Assembly (NCBI GenBank): GCA_907165065.1
Contig: OU015541.1
Location: 7,698,501 to 7,762,500 of the forward strand
Length of the DNA: 64,000 nucleotides
Direction: 5' to 3'
DNA from: Caprimulgus europaeus
Lineage: Eukaryota; Chordata; Aves; Caprimulgiformes; Caprimulgidae
A model generated the notes under the pieces. The model was not told the DNA's origin. It did not search any database and saw only the letters and a list, made by a program, of their open reading frames with translations. The first letter of the stretch is position 1. Each line of letters starts with the position of its first letter. A program made the translations under genes and the position numbers. Below, one piece after another: positions 44,331 through 58,273 of this stretch.

Positions 44331-47300
44331 TTCTATTTCTAAATACAGTTTGCTAACTGAAGTAGTTCTTTTTTAATTGGTGAATATTACTTTAAAATGA
44401 GACGCAAGATTGAGAGTCTTTTTTGCAGGGATATTTCAGTCACTGTCAAGCCCTCCCAGTAAGTTCATGCCTGCCTTTGTTCCCGATATTATTTTTTTTA
44501 ATCTTGAGTTTAATGATATTTTCTTTTTCTAATCTATCCGGAAAGCCATGCAAAGTCTATAAAGTTAGGTCCAAAATCTATTTAGCCTTGGTGTGACACA
44601 TTAAAAAAGAGGGTGGTTTGTTGGTTTTTGTTTTTTCCCAAAAAGGCCAGCTTTGTATGTGTAACTTACACTGAAACAATTGTAGTGAAAGCCCTCTATC
44701 AAAACAACTGCACCACCTTTGCATTGCTGTTTTTCTTCTGTCAGTCCTTGAAATGACCTTGGTTTAATTACCTGCATCTCAATGAGTGAATCTACATAGA
44801 AAGTGAAGGTTAATTAATGAAGGATCGTTTCTTACTTTAAACCCATCAGGCAGTGGCTGACAAGCAAGTCTGGTCCATGCAGTATTATCCTATATCTCAT
44901 TAGAAATGGTCAGATTGATGTGCTAGCTCTGGTCTAGAAAAAGGAACAGGACAGTTTGTTAATGAAGAGAAGTGATGGTACTTTTGCAAAAAATACAAAA
45001 GCTTGTCTAAGAGTCCATTATCACTAACATTGTTAAACTTCAACTTTTTCCACTAAGCTTCTTAATTTCAAGAGAGTTTAATTTACTCCTTTTAAACCTA
45101 CCAATCTTCAGAGTTTTCCACCCAAAAGTTGCTGTAGTTTTTCTATCTGAATGAATCTGGATAAAATTAGAAAAATAATTAGATCCTCTCTTACATATTT
45201 GTGTAGCTGTCACAAAACTCACTCAGGTTGCATCATTTCACATCCAGTGGCTATAAGAATTCATACTCTTGACCTGTACTTCTGCAGGTCAGAGGAAATC
45301 CTTGCCCAGGAGTGAATAGCTCTGTTTTAGAGCTCGATGCCACTCTTTTAGCATTCCTCATGGTGTCCAGCAAACCACCCACAGACATGGCTGAACCAAC
45401 CTTCCCATTAGGATGTGCCTTCTCATAGGCTATTTTACAGCTCTATAATGAAGAAAAGTAATGAAGAAAACTGAGGAGGGTCTCACTGTCACACTGTCAT
45501 CCCTGTAGGTAAATCAGTGATTAAATAATGGTTACTTTCAGCTACAACATGCTGAACAATGTGCAACAGGACCAGGCCTCCTAATCTACTACTGCTCTTG
45601 TCTCCAGCAAACCAAACATTCTTACTGTGAAAGCTTCAACTTTGCTCTTTAAAGGTTTTAGGATTTTTCCTCCAAAAAACAAGAAGATAGTTTACTGTAG
45701 AGATGACAATGAGGTGAAACTTGGAGTTGCACAAAGACTTCAATGCTGACATCCTTATGGTGGAGTATCCAGTGAGTGTAAAATACCCACAAAGAGCACT
45801 GAAGGCCAAAACAAAAATCCAGAAAATAAGGACTGGAGGAAGACAGATTTTCAAAACAAGCAGCTGAAACTAAAGTTCAGAAGTTTTCCTGAGAGCCCTA
45901 AAAGCCCTCAGTACTTCTGCTCGTAAAGAGAGAGATATACACCACACCTAAATCTTTTATTTCCAATTACTTATGTTGTCAGTATAAGTAGCACATTCAT
46001 GATTTTAGAAGAACACTTGCAGTTTGTTTATTTCAAAGACTATGGTAGATAATGTATTTTTCAAATAACAAACAGTGTCTTACATCTGGCTGTCGCCTAG
46101 TATGATGGAGGTAATTTGGTCCTGTGTCACTTGGAACTTTTCAAAACATAAAGTGAGACTCAGTTTACATGGAAAGTCTTTTAATAGACATTTGCAGACA
46201 GATGGATCACACCTGCAGTGCTTAATTGCACTTTTAACCCATTGGATTGCAAAGATCAAACCAAAACCTATTTCAGCATAGGACCTTACCTTCAACAGGC
46301 AATGCCCCACTGGAGTAAAGAAGAATTCAAAGGGATCCAGCTTCACCTATGAAACCATCTTTGGGCATTTTGGGGTTCAAAGCACAGATGCTGTCCAAAT
46401 GACATCACATTTTTAAACCAGGGGGTCAAGCTGGACTCATAAGCACCTGCAGCGCAGACACTGGGTAAAGGTTTGCCAATTTTCACATCATTGACACATT
46501 TTCCAAACACAAAAGTGGTCAGAGGGGCAAACACTTCTTAGGCTGGTGAACAAGGACCATATCAATACCAGAGGTTTGTTTGCTTCCATGTTTTGACTGT
46601 ATTTGATCTTGCAAGCGTTTCAGATTTTGGCTGCCTTGCAGTTTGTGAGGAAAACACTGTTTCTTTGCTTTAGATTATAATATGCTCTTCAGCATCTTGC
46701 AATTCCTCTGCCTTTTTTTAACATCTTCCCTTCTCAGTCTTATCCACTGATGAAGAAGCAATAACAAAAATCAGTCTAAAAAATTGGATCTTTTTTCATC
46801 ATCACTTTTGAAGGTTTACATAAAAGAAGGTGGGACTGAGCTTAGAGGTAAAACTTTTCTTTAATACGCTATATAAAACAAGTTTTTTAAAGATTTAAAT
46901 GGCAAATTGCTCACACCTTACCTTAAGTGGAAAATGTCTTGTGTGATCATGCTTCTGTCTGTTCCATAACATGTGACTTTTGTATATGCAGAAATATTAA
47001 GAATTGTTTCTGGTTTGGGCATGTGCCAGAATTTAACTCATCGTCACACTTCGATGTTTTCAAGTACCAAAACCAAAAAAAGATATAAAAATGATATTAA
47101 AAGTTTTCTGTAACTGTGAAACAGAGCTCATTTACCTTTGTAATTTTCTATTAATTTACTACTAGGATTCATTTTGCATTTAATTCAGTCCTCTAATGGC
47201 TTAAAACTGTGTCTTTGGTCTTTACACATTTGTGGTCTCAGTCGTGTCAAGCTTTTTCATCTACTTTATGTTCATTTATTTTAACTTTTAGTGGTCTTCT

Positions 47301-48540
47301 AGCCAATTCTTTATCCTTTTTATTACAAGAGCATGAAATTTTATAATGCCCTAGAGCTTTGTTAGTCAGCTGCTACAAGGTTCTTAACCTTAGTTAATTT
47401 ATTCTTTCACTTTTGACTTTCAGATATGGAGCATGCTTTAATATTTTGGTTTTGAATATGAAAGCAACTTTTATTAAGTAGGTTTATTGCATTAATAGAT
47501 CCTCATTTCATTTTTACAGCAGCGTTTAGGTATCCTGCTAGCCATAGAATGTATCATTTTACATAATGATTTATAATTTTTTGTAATATAGTTTTAACTT
47601 TACTATTTTAAAATATTGCTAATATAAGAATCATAACACTGTTAAATAATTTTACTAAAGAATCATTGTAAACAAACATAAGAATGTCCTTTTTCTTTGC
47701 AAAACCTGTTTTTTTGGTTGCTTATTACGTTAACCAATCCTAAGCAATGGCAGTTCGCTTATCTACAGAAAAATAAAGGGGAAACCACTAAAACTATCAC
47801 TTGCTTTAATTTTACATTATTATTATTCCAAACACATCTTGTATCCCCATCAAGTGACGTAATGCTGGCCTCTCTTGCAATTTGGGTAGTCCCACAGGAA
47901 TTCACTAAATCCCTACAGCCATGCTATTATCCAAGAGTTTCATATTTTTATCTTTCAGAAGTAATTATTAGCATTCCCAGCCTGAGAGCAAAGCTTAGAA
48001 ATCTAAATGATAGTCTCCAACTTGAAAAGGCTAATGAAAAACAAAATATTACAAGGAGGGGAAAAAACCCTGTTCATTTCTGGTTTTAATTCCCCTTATT
48101 CTGAAGTTTACATTCAAATTTTGTTGGTCTGACTCACTTTATAGTTAGACTGGGACCACTACAAAAATATAAGCAGTATCAAACTGAGAATGAGGAATTG
48201 TGAATTTGTTTGGGACCTAAATCTGGACCTACTTTGAAATCCATTGAAATGCAGACAGAGAATTCATTTTGTTGGAAACTTTTGTAGTCCTGATGAAATG
48301 GCAAGTTTAGAAAGATTTTGCTGTAAAATTCCACCTGCTTCAATCCCAGGAATGTAACCTGCTTCTTTTCACTTAGGTGAGGCATAAAACATGCTTTCTC
48401 CCTAATGTTTATTATCCTTAAACCTTACTAAACTTTACACTGTGCTCTTTAATTTGTAATCCATCTTAAATCTCTGTTGATATTCCTCTTCTTCCTCTAC
48501 ATTTTGACATTAAAATATTTTTATTTAGCTCATTTAAATC
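44331..48540. other. Spacer, no recognisable gene
   Basis: AT-rich unique sequence. A small tandem duplication lies at 45447-45472. Overlapping frames on both strands at 46075-46346 and a 130-codon plus frame at 47697-48089 have no domain, signal peptide or splice support that I trust. Confidence 0.5.
45447..45472. repeat. Tandem duplication, 13-bp unit x 2
   Basis: AATGAAGAAAAGT is followed directly by AATGAAGAAAACT, with a single difference. Simple local duplication. Confidence 0.85.
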
Positions 48541-50060
48541 ATCATACTGGTGTTCACAGCGGTGTGTGACTTCTGAAGATGCTTTAGGAAACAAATGCAG
48601 GTGGTGCCCTGGCCCAGAAAAGGTTGCAGTCTCGTCAGAGATGAGCCCAGACACAGGCAAGGGTTGGCCAAAGGTCTGCACAAGCCCTGGGCACCATTTC
48701 TATCCCATATCCACTCAGCTATACATGATGGTCCACCAGCCTGTGCAGCTCCCCTCTGTGGTTTACTAACAGGGATCAAAGATCTGGACAGGGAAAAGTG
48801 AAAGCTGAACAGCAGAGAATTAAGGTGATATTAATGAAAGATTAGACATCAGCTTAACCAAGTTACTTAAGATTAAAAACTATCAGATCCTTCAGTCTCA
48901 TTGAAGAAGCGTATTTTGAAGAGAAAGGCTCAAAGGAGAAGAGGTTGGAGGTGTATGAAAGCTGGAGCTCAAATGGTGCAGTAATATATCCAGCTCTGAA
49001 TGTCATGGCCTAACCCCAAACATTATTATTAACACAATACTGACAGCATGTTTTTATTTGCCTTCTGAGTCTTCAGAGTGTGCAGAGTTCACATTGTCAA
49101 ACCTTTTCTTTTATGGAAAGCTACAAAGCAATATCCTACTTCTATTCTTAAATGGAAGATATTCTCTGAAAATACCTTGGCTTCAGCAACCCAGGTCCCA
49201 AAAAGTTTCTGATAAAACCACAGCAGGTACCAAACTCTGTTGAATGGAAAAGATGCAAAAGTTAATATTAGAAAAAAAGAAAAAAAGTCATGACCAGACA
49301 AATAAGTAAACTCAAGCAGCTGGAGAACAGGTAGCAAAAAAAAGATAAGGAAGAAGGAGCTAAGCCAAGTTGAACCATCATCAAAGTAAGAATAAGAGGA
49401 GACAATCCTACCCACTTCTGGTATGGTGATGAGTGAATATGAAAAAGAAATCTGAACACTAGTGTAAAATAAATGTTCAGCTGAAGGCTGGAAGGCGACG
49501 GTCAAGGAGTCCTCAGTGTTAGAGTTCAAACACAGGCATCTTTGCAAAAGTGCTTGGATGAATTGCATCCCTATCCTTCTGAATAAGGATGGCAGAAGTC
49601 ATCATAGGAGACAAAAAGAGAATAACTGAAAAAAACCTTCCTGTGGGATTTTGGGAACACCCAAGGTACACAGTGCTCCTGAGGTTTAGCAGCTCCCACT
49701 GCGCTTCCCTCATCATCAGACTTGTTTCATTCTGCCTCCTCCTCCAAGGGCAGATGGAGGTTGCTAAAGTGGGGCAGAGAGCCAGAGTCTCTCCACATGG
49801 CAGGTGATCACAGTCCTGAGTGTGGCCAGGAGTGCAGGGCAGAGGGGCTCTGCTCCCCAGACCCAGCTCTCCCCTCTCATGCCTGCCCTTGAAACTGCCC
49901 AGGCAGAGACAGCGAGTGTGAAGATCCAGCCTGGAGAGAGGCAAGAGAAGGGAGTTCTGTGAAACAAGGGAAAATGAGGAAGGTTTTGAAGCAGAGGGAA
50001 GTTCAGAGTTTGGTTTTTTTAGTTTGCTTTTGGGGCAGGATATAGCAAGAGGCCAAAATA
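48541..50060. other. GC-richer block with long minus-strand open frames
   Basis: Two sub-blocks (about 48560-48780 and 49560-49990) are clearly richer in G+C than their surroundings. The minus strand carries overlapping frames of 159 codons (49089-49568) and 181 codons (49519-50064) in different registers, plus several 65-80-codon frames on both strands. The 181-codon translation is Ser-, Leu- and Pro-rich, with a Cys/His-rich middle part, and has no recognised domain. The block could be an unrecognised repeat, a non-coding transcript exon, or simply GC-rich DNA where stops are scarce. I cannot assign a family. Confidence 0.3.
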
Positions 50061-53000
50061 TCAATTTTGAGCACCATGCTCATAGCAAGCACACACACAC
50101 ATACCTCACCCCAAACATCCAGCAGGAGGGACTGTTAACATTGCAGAGGGCATCACCACCAGTCTTCTTACTGTCTGTTTTAAAGCAAGAAAGCTGATCC
50201 AAAGGTGGGACTGCTAGAAAATTAATAACAAAGGAAAAAAGATTTCTCGTTAAATGTACTGGCCAGACTTACAACATCCATAGTCATCTGCAGTGTTACA
50301 TTTTTATACTTCTTGGCTTAAATGAATCTCCATTAATCTGTAATTTTAACAAAAATGCACTTTCATTTCAGAACAGGTAAGAGTGCTTGCTATAATTCTC
50401 ATTCTCAATGTGGTATAGTTGTTATTCCACCTACATTATTTACTTGTGTATAAGTATCAAACTAACTCTAATACATTGAAGTTCCGTTTCTGTTCTACAG
50501 GGAGCTAACACTTAACATGATTTTTTTTATCTATATATATATTTTATAGATATATACGAACACTTCTTTGTCAGGTAGAAGCTTTTAGTCATTCTGACAT
50601 GATGCTTTCATATAGCAAAAATATTACTAATACTATTTTGCCTCTAAAGTACATTTGTTATCAATATGCACTTAAACTAGTGATCAAGAGTTGGTGGGAG
50701 AGACACCTGCTCTGCATTTCTTATCTTTTTAATACCTTAGGGATACATCACTTAATAATTTAGTGCTAAACCATTTAGCATTTTAGCCCATCATCTCTTA
50801 TATTACACATAGGATTTCAGTAATGTCTGATAAAATTATGTGTTAGCTGCCTTATGTGTGTGTAAAACTTAATAAGTCTTCTTCCCCCCCTCAAGTTTAA
50901 TAACTGATTTCTTACATTTATGGATGTGAAATTTTATTGCTCATGGATATAGTTTGAACCTAAATCTTCATATCTTATAAATTGATTTTTAGTTTCCTTT
51001 TTGACCTTATGAATTTCAATCAGACATTGACCTCTTGTTGCTCATGAATCTGACTGATTTAATGCTATATAACAATAATACTGTAGAAAAGCATTATCAT
51101 AAGAGCCCACAGGGTTTGCTGAAACCCATAACTAGATTTTGGAGGCCTCTAGCAATAATAATTCTTGACCCAAGACTATTCTCTAATGCCTTCATCCTTT
51201 ACTGTTCTGGACTGGCCAAACCTTGTTTTAGTACATTCACGGAAAGTGGTGGAGACTCCCAGGAGGTTATGAGCTAAAACTGGATGGAGAAGATAATGCT
51301 GAATATACTCCAGTAACATGAAGCTTATGAGGGACCAGTTCTGTCTGACACTTGTCACATTTTGAAGTGGGAGAGACTCTTCAAAAGGAATCTTTTGTGA
51401 CAAAAAAATAGTATTTACTTAGTGTTTAAGATTTTCAAAAAATACAAATTTAATACTAATTGTCTTTACTGGAATGTATTGTTATTCTTCAGTCTATCAT
51501 TATGGCTGCAGCCTAAATAGAGGACTTGAATGATTACTGCTTTGTTTGCTTGGCTGTGCTAATTTAATTTGATTTAATTGCTTATATGCTTTGGTTTACT
51601 GAATAACTGGGTGTTGATGTTCATTATTCCTTATTAAGAAAGAATTTTAAAGTGAAACAAAAGTGTGAAGGACATGGGACTGTGGCATTAATTTATGAAT
51701 GCTGCATGTGACTGATTTTAGGCATGAATGTTTACTGTATGACTATACTTACTGTGCATGTACATATATATGTATATGGGAGTTTTATTTATTAACTGAT
51801 TGCTAGGAAATAAGCAGGGAGTCAACACCAAAAAATCCAGATAAAACTACTTCTGGTAAACAGGGCAGGGGGTTAAGAAACAATGTATGAGCTATGAGCT
51901 GTGAAGTACTCCTACTAGACTCCAGCCAAAATTCTACAGGTGTTTCAGCATGACAGGGGGCAAACAGATCAAAAGGGATATAATCTTTTAAAACTCCTTC
52001 TGTTTTAAAGCAATGGTCAGTTTATCAGGGATTTATTTATGAGGAGCAAACTGACACAGTCACTGCCTTGGAGGGCTAAAGGATAACAGGTCTTATGTAT
52101 CCAACATTATGTAAAAGTTAGATAAGAGAGAGAGACCACTTAGATTAATCCTTTGTGCTTATGCTTTGTTCTACCTTTGCTTTTAATAGTAAAGTTGCTA
52201 CTAAGAAAGGCAGAACTTGCAGTCTAATGTGAGAATCTGCGTTGCTCGTCGGTTTGCTCATAGACTTGGACCCAGAATGCACGTGGCCTGTGAAAGCCTG
52301 AAATTACAGTGATCTGTGAAGCAAATCTCAAACCATAGCTCCTGCAGGACGTGTGCTGACCTGGTCACATCTGTATCCTTTTCTGTTACACTACAAACAC
52401 ATACACACAGAGGTGCTCTTGCATTACATCCAGCAGCCATTATTTCATGTTGGAAGACAAGAGAAATGAAAGATGGTTCCATACTTCTCATTAAGGATAT
52501 CATGTCCTTGATGCTTTGTATTTAAAAATTAATTAAAAGTGAAGACCTCTTTGTGGCAGTCTGAAAACACGCTGGCACAGAGCCACATCCATTCATCTTT
52601 CTCTAGAGAACTGTTCTTTGCATAGTGATGGTACTGGACATTATTGGCATATCTTGTCTGCTTCATATTAACAACTATCAGATGGAGTTCCCAAAGCTTT
52701 CAGTGCAAACTTAGAGGTTAAAACTTGTATTCCTGCAGCATAACTGATGTTGCTTAGGGCTTCCTCCAGACATCACTTTTCTTATGTGATGGAGAGCCTA
52801 AGATGAGGGTTTGCATTAGGCTTGAAGAAAAGATGCCAAGCCTTGCTTAAGGACCAAAAGTTAGATTAGATGCAATCCAGCAGTGAAATCAGATTTCTCA
52901 TGCTCTCTTTTGTAACAGCACAATACTGCTTCTTTATGCACAGGGTAGTGAGCTTTTAAAGTGAGATGTTTGTGTCTGGTATATTAAAGTTCAAGGCTTT

Positions 53001-54240
53001 CCAATTTTAACATAGCATACAATAGGTGAGTAGTCAAACATATAAACATATGAGCAGAGCTGTATGGTATTATTACTCTGTTTATGATGCTGAAGAGACA
53101 AAACCGTGCCATGCCATTCTGTTTCCTTAAAAACTATTTAAATTATGTATCAATATGTAAAGTTAAAAATTTTCTGTGTTTACTCCAGCTTGTGTTATAC
53201 CTGATATGAGTGAGGCTCTCCAGACCTAGCATTTTTATCTAATTTTCTTAAAGTTGGCAATAATTTTGCTGTTTCCATAACTGATCATAGTCACCTGCTG
53301 CTAAAAAAATTTGTCACATTGAATTACATAACTTTCACAGATATTGTTGCACTTAGCAATTACAAAATATCACAACAGAAGTGTACAAAGGTTTAGAATC
53401 CAAATTTTTAACTGTAGGTAGTCATGTTGTAATTCACTTAAGTATATGCCAACCAGTTCTGTTTGTTTGTACACACTGTTTACTGATCTGCATGTGGAGA
53501 TGTAGTAGTTGCACATGTAAATTTAGAGCAATATGAGATGAGCATAATCTGAAATTCTACATATGTCCTCATGCCCAGTGTTTCTAATTGACTGGTCCAC
53601 TCCCATCCAGCCACTCAGAAACACTGGACCCACAAGAGCTTGATGGAATTAAATCCACTTGAATTCAGTGCAGGTGTTTCCTTAGTTAGAAAATATTACT
53701 AATGATAGCTTTTTGAAAATGCTGAGTTCATGAATCATTTCCCTTCTGCAAACAAGTATCTCCAAGGTAAGATTTAACCAATTTTGGGGGTACAAATTTA
53801 CTTCCCTTCTCTTACCACACCTCCACTAACATTTCCAGGTGTGACAGATGTCCCCCAACACGTGGCGAGAAGGCATCTGTAACACTGTGTAATTGTCTTC
53901 AGAATGTAACCAGAACAAATTAAATCTGAACTTAAACCAGTGTAGGGATAGATGGTTTCCAGGAAGGTCTCCTGGACCCACTGGAGTGTGTACCTTCCCT
54001 ATTGCTGTAGCTGCATGTGGGTCACACACCAGCAGCATCCAAGCATTCGTTAGCAGGAAATGGAGAGCTGTGCAGATGGGAGACTCTGGGAAGTGCTGGT
54101 CTGAGTGAGGCAGGGCATAGGCCTGAGGAAATTGGTGTTTGAACAGTGGCCCAAATTGTAAAGATATTTTTTTACCCTTAGTTATATAGCACAGAAATTA
54201 CCCACAGTGGCATATCTGTTTTAAGAAATAAAAAAGAAAA
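50061..54240. other. Spacer, no recognisable gene
   Basis: AT-rich sequence. A short CA run (50091-50102), an imperfect AT-rich inverted repeat around 50529-50558 (TATCTATA ... TATAGATA) and the palindrome TACATATATATGTA (51761-51774) are the only structures. Open frames are short and featureless. Confidence 0.5.
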
Positions 54241-57200
54241 TAAAAGAGAAGAAAAAAAAAATATATAGACAGGGGAGAAAGACCAGAAACATTTATTTTT
54301 GCTGTTCCCATCCAGTGTCTTGATACAATACTAAAAAGTCAGTTACTGGGGATCAACAGCTATTTCTTCTTTTTTGGTTCTCCAGCAACTAGAATCTATT
54401 TTGATTTCTTGGTGTCCTTTCTAGTTATGTTGTATTACTCATAACTGCAGCGCAGTGGTAGCTGCCAATACAAATTTAGTCTTTTCTGTTTATTCTGTAC
54501 TGTCCTGTCAAAGCAGATAAGTCTGCTTTGCATTAGAGCTCAAAAATTTAATTGTGGGAAAATGATGAGTCACTCCAGCTAAGGTAAACCAATGTCTGTG
54601 TCAGGGGACGTTCTTTTGATGTACAAAGCAATGAAATGATATTAGGGCCATGAGCCAAAATCGCTAACTTTCACACAGAGGTGTCATTTACATTTCCCTG
54701 GGACAACAAGGCTTTTTGAACCAGAGATAAGATTGATTTGGGGTCAAGCTGGGAAAAAAAAAAAAGAGAATAAAACAGGAAAAGGGAATCTTCCAAGATT
54801 TATTAGTAATTCAAGCCACCTACTTGTGAACATCTAATGGAATTCTCTGAAATGACCACTCAGGATAGTTAGAGTATTTTTCTTTCTTCTACCTTTGAGG
54901 TATGGAGATTGGCAGTGAAGTTATGGGAGTTACTATCTCTAGGAACCAGAAATGCAACCAAGTTGAGAGGAGCAGAGTCAGTTTTGACAAGGCTTGCTAG
55001 AACTGCTCTGCAACCATCTTTGAAGGCCTTTTGTTTCTCTTTTCCAGGATGGTGATGCAGCAACCTGGAGCTGATGTTACATTTTTTTTGGCATCATTCT
55101 CCACTGCAGAGCTGCACCTCTGAAATCAATTTGATTTCAAGGGAGTTACACCAGTCTGAGTACTACGTGTAATGTACCTTTGGAATCAGAGAAAGTTTGC
55201 ATATCTGGTAGTTTGAAAAACCTGGCCAAGCTGTCCTCTGGTGCTACCTCAGGCATATTTTGAATCTTTGCCAGGTTGAAGGCTGCCATCATCAGTCCTT
55301 CCCTCACTACTGGCACCATGACTATGAAGATCTAGCTTGCTTTGAGGGCCCATATCAAATATGTGTATCTGAGCTTCATTCACCCCCCTCTGCATTCCAG
55401 TCTGCTGAAGCAGAACTTTTCGAGAACAAATGTAGCAAGTCACACAAAGACTAAATTAAGTGTCTGCATGATTTCCTTGTGATATGATAAATTTTTAGCA
55501 GATCAAATAGCAGAAACTCAGTTGAAATGCTTAAGGAAATCTCATGAAGGATGGATAGAAATTAATTCAAACCCTTTTTTTCAACATAATTTGGACAAGA
55601 AATAATAGAGCCCACAGTTTACAAGTGAGAAGCAATAACTGAGAAGTATATAACTAGTAAAACAGCTCTCAGTTAATTTACATTTTCTGCTACATCTTTA
55701 TGGTGAAACTCATCTGTGTGTTAATGGTCCTCAGAAGAATCTAGACAATACTGATGCTCTACTTATACTTCTTATTAAGGGTAAAATTCACCCTATTGAA
55801 GAGGACAAGCTTAAGATCTATGCACCCACTTAGTACCACTTATCCCAATTTTCACTTAACAAGGGCATAAGTAGTGTATACATCTGGATTGTCCTTCTGC
55901 ACTAAAGTGAATTTTCTCCCTAGTAAATTAGATTGGTCTGATGTGTGCTTAAAAGGAAGAAAATCTTTGCTTTCATTAGAGGTTGTTCTGGAAAATTGCT
56001 GCTTGACCTATAACTTAAACAAAAACTTTAAGTTCTTCAAAACTGCTTTGACACTCATACATGGTATATTTACATGATTTACCATTTGACCAACCAGCAA
56101 CATTGAAGTAATGGAGCCCATCAGTTGTGAAGGAGGGTAAAGTTTTTGAGAGAGCTGCTTGTTCCTTTGCTATTCAGATTATTCCTGTGGATGGATTTTT
56201 AATATAAATTTATTTTAATGTTTGAGTAAAATTGGTGCAGAGTGGGCTGAGTAGCATCATAAGACCATAAGCATATCCCTTGGCAGAAGACAGAGAATGG
56301 TGGAATGCAGTTATATATTTAACTTACGTACAAGTGAGATAAGCATAAACAGGATAATTTTGCAAGCCAAGAAGTCATGAGAATGTTTAATTAAATGGGA
56401 GAACTTGTGTGCAGGCAGACTTATGCATATTTTTCTGCACACAGTTTGTTACTGGTGCTAGGTTAGAGCCACCTGTGTGTGCACCTATCTTGTTGTGTGC
56501 ACAAGTCCTGCGATTGTACAAATACGTACTCACCCGCTCCCTGATGCAACTACACAGAGCCCTCTAGCTTTTGCCTTTAAAATAGGCAGCTACTTGTACA
56601 CTTCCACATAAGGGCATGCAGAATACCTTCCTGTTGCCTCAAATGCATGTTTTTATTTGCAGGAACACAGGCTCTGCAAGATATTCCAGTCACAGTTAAT
56701 GAAGTCCTTAACGAACTGATGGGCCTGTTTCTTATCTCACTTATGCCAGATTTAAACCTATGTAACTCCATTAATTCGTTGAGTTGATCCTAATTTTACA
56801 TAAGTGTAAAAAAGATGAGAACCAGACGTTTTATGTTCTCATTATCTAAGAGAATACGAAGTATAAAGTTCTTAAAAAGCTTTTTTTCTGTTTTCTATCA
56901 GTTACAAAGAGACAAGCACTCCCTCACCTTTGACCCTCCCCGCTTTCCCTGTGTACCAATCTCTGCAGCTCCTTACTCTGTTTTCCAACAGTTAGGATGA
57001 TCATGCAAGTTCTGATCTCATTGTGGTTTAGTAATTCCTGAAATGAGCTTTGTAAACTTTATTCCTAGTGAGCACATTCCTTCTCACATGAATCAAAACT
57101 ATGCATTCCTCCTCCCTTCCCACAGAGCCCTCTTCTAATAGTTCAGCCTTCTCCATAAAATTCCTAGCTTTTCTCTAATGTAAAGAAATTACCAGTACAG

Positions 57201-57508
57201 AGACTAGTCATAGAATGACTGTAAAACTGTGGAACTAAAGGCAAAATCTTTTTCCTAATTACTGTTTAACTTTAGCAATATTTAATCTAAGCCTGTTGTT
57301 CTCGGCTGATTATGTTGAAATTTCTCTGTCTCCAGCAGTTTTCCTTCTATGTGAACTCTGAATTGACAGATCAGTTTTACTCCAAGGAGACATACTGTGT
57401 ACACAGAGAAAATGATTTCAGATGTCTTGTTTAACTTTTATTGTGTTTTGATATTGCCCTGATATGACTTACAATATAGTAATGTATTGTACACTTCTGT
57501 CTCCGCAG
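54241..57508. other. Spacer with an isolated strong splice acceptor
   Basis: A very good acceptor (TTTTGTTTCTCTTTTCCAG at about 55030-55048) is followed by a short open frame (MVMQQPGADVTFFLASFSTA..., stop after about 24 codons), but no donor follows. The rest is unique AT-rich sequence with A-runs near 54250-54262 and 54751-54763. No gene supported. Confidence 0.4.
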
Positions 57509-57635
57509 CCAAGTTCAAATGCCGGTGTGAATCTGATCTTCAAGAAATTCAAGGCAACGATTCTTGTGAGAAGCTCACTCTAACCACACACATGACTGAA
57601 TGACAGAAGTGGCCAGCAATACAACAGGAGCCCTG
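57509..57635 (+). ncRNA. Candidate spliced exon 1 of a pair (coding end or non-coding)
   Basis: The acceptor CTTCTGTCTCCGCAG and the donor GAGCCCTG|GTGAGA frame 127 nt. One frame is open for 30 codons and then reaches a TGA at 57601-57603, 32 bases before the donor; the other two frames stop earlier. The 30-residue end (KFKCRCESDLQEIQGNDSCE, then KLTLTTHMTE) has a C-x-C...C spacing that recalls EGF-like or other extracellular Cys-rich tails, but I cannot match it. It could be the last coding exon of an unidentified secreted or membrane protein followed by a spliced 3' UTR, or a non-coding exon. The next exon candidate begins about 500 bases downstream. Confidence 0.3.
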
Positions 57636-58133
57636 GTGAGACATTCTGAAATCCTGAAAGCATGAATCTGAGTTGACCTACACCATGTTAGCACTGGAAA
57701 AATGCCTCTGACTTTGATGGAGTCACTCATAATTTACAGCTATGTAAGATCAAATATACAGCCCAGAGTACAGAAATGTTAACATGGATAGTCCCTGTCA
57801 GAGAAGGAATGCTTATTCTAATGGTACCTCCTGTCAGTCAAGTCATAGACTAGATGTCACTTATGAGGACAATGGGTCACCCTTTTTCCTCTATTCAGAA
57901 TATGATTAAAAATATAAAAATGAGAGTTGGAATAGAAAAATGGACTCTTAGGAAAATAAATAAAAGGATTGAAAAGAGAAATGAGAAAGGCGACTGAAAG
58001 GCAAGTGCCCTAAACAGCCTCAAACCAATCACCTCGGGCTTAGCAGAGGGTGAGGTGCTTGTCTGCGTGGCTTGAAATGAACTGCATTACTCAGCTGTGT
58101 TACAGTAGTCATTTCCTATTTCATTCTCCCAAG

Positions 58134-58273
58134 GCTTATGCAAGACTCCTCCAGAAAGTGCCAAGTTTCTGCCAAGGGAAGCAGTGAGAGCTCCAGGATC
58201 CCTCTGCAGCCAAAGCCAACGCGTGATGAGGGCAATCCCCCTCCAGCAGTCACATCTGGTGAAATCAGACCAA
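58134..58273 (+). ncRNA. Candidate spliced exon 2 of a pair
   Basis: A strong acceptor (TTTCCTATTTCATTCTCCCAAG) and an almost perfect donor (GACCAA|GTAAGTGAG) enclose 140 nt that are GC-richer than the flanks. Two frames are open throughout (LMQDSSRKCQVSAKGSSESS... or LCKTPPESAKFLPREAV...); neither resembles a known domain, and the first is Ser/Pro-rich and probably disordered if translated. It lies 498 bases after the exon candidate at 57509-57635 on the same strand. The two together are the best hint of a spliced transcript in the window, more likely non-coding or UTR. Confidence 0.3.

Noticed and set aside
47697-48089. 130-codon plus frame
   Set aside because: No domain, no consistent splice signals and AT-driven composition; within chance expectation.
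55030-55120. Strong acceptor followed by MVMQQPGADVTFFLA frame
   Set aside because: No donor or poly-A context follows and the frame stops after about 24 codons; an isolated acceptor is expected by chance.
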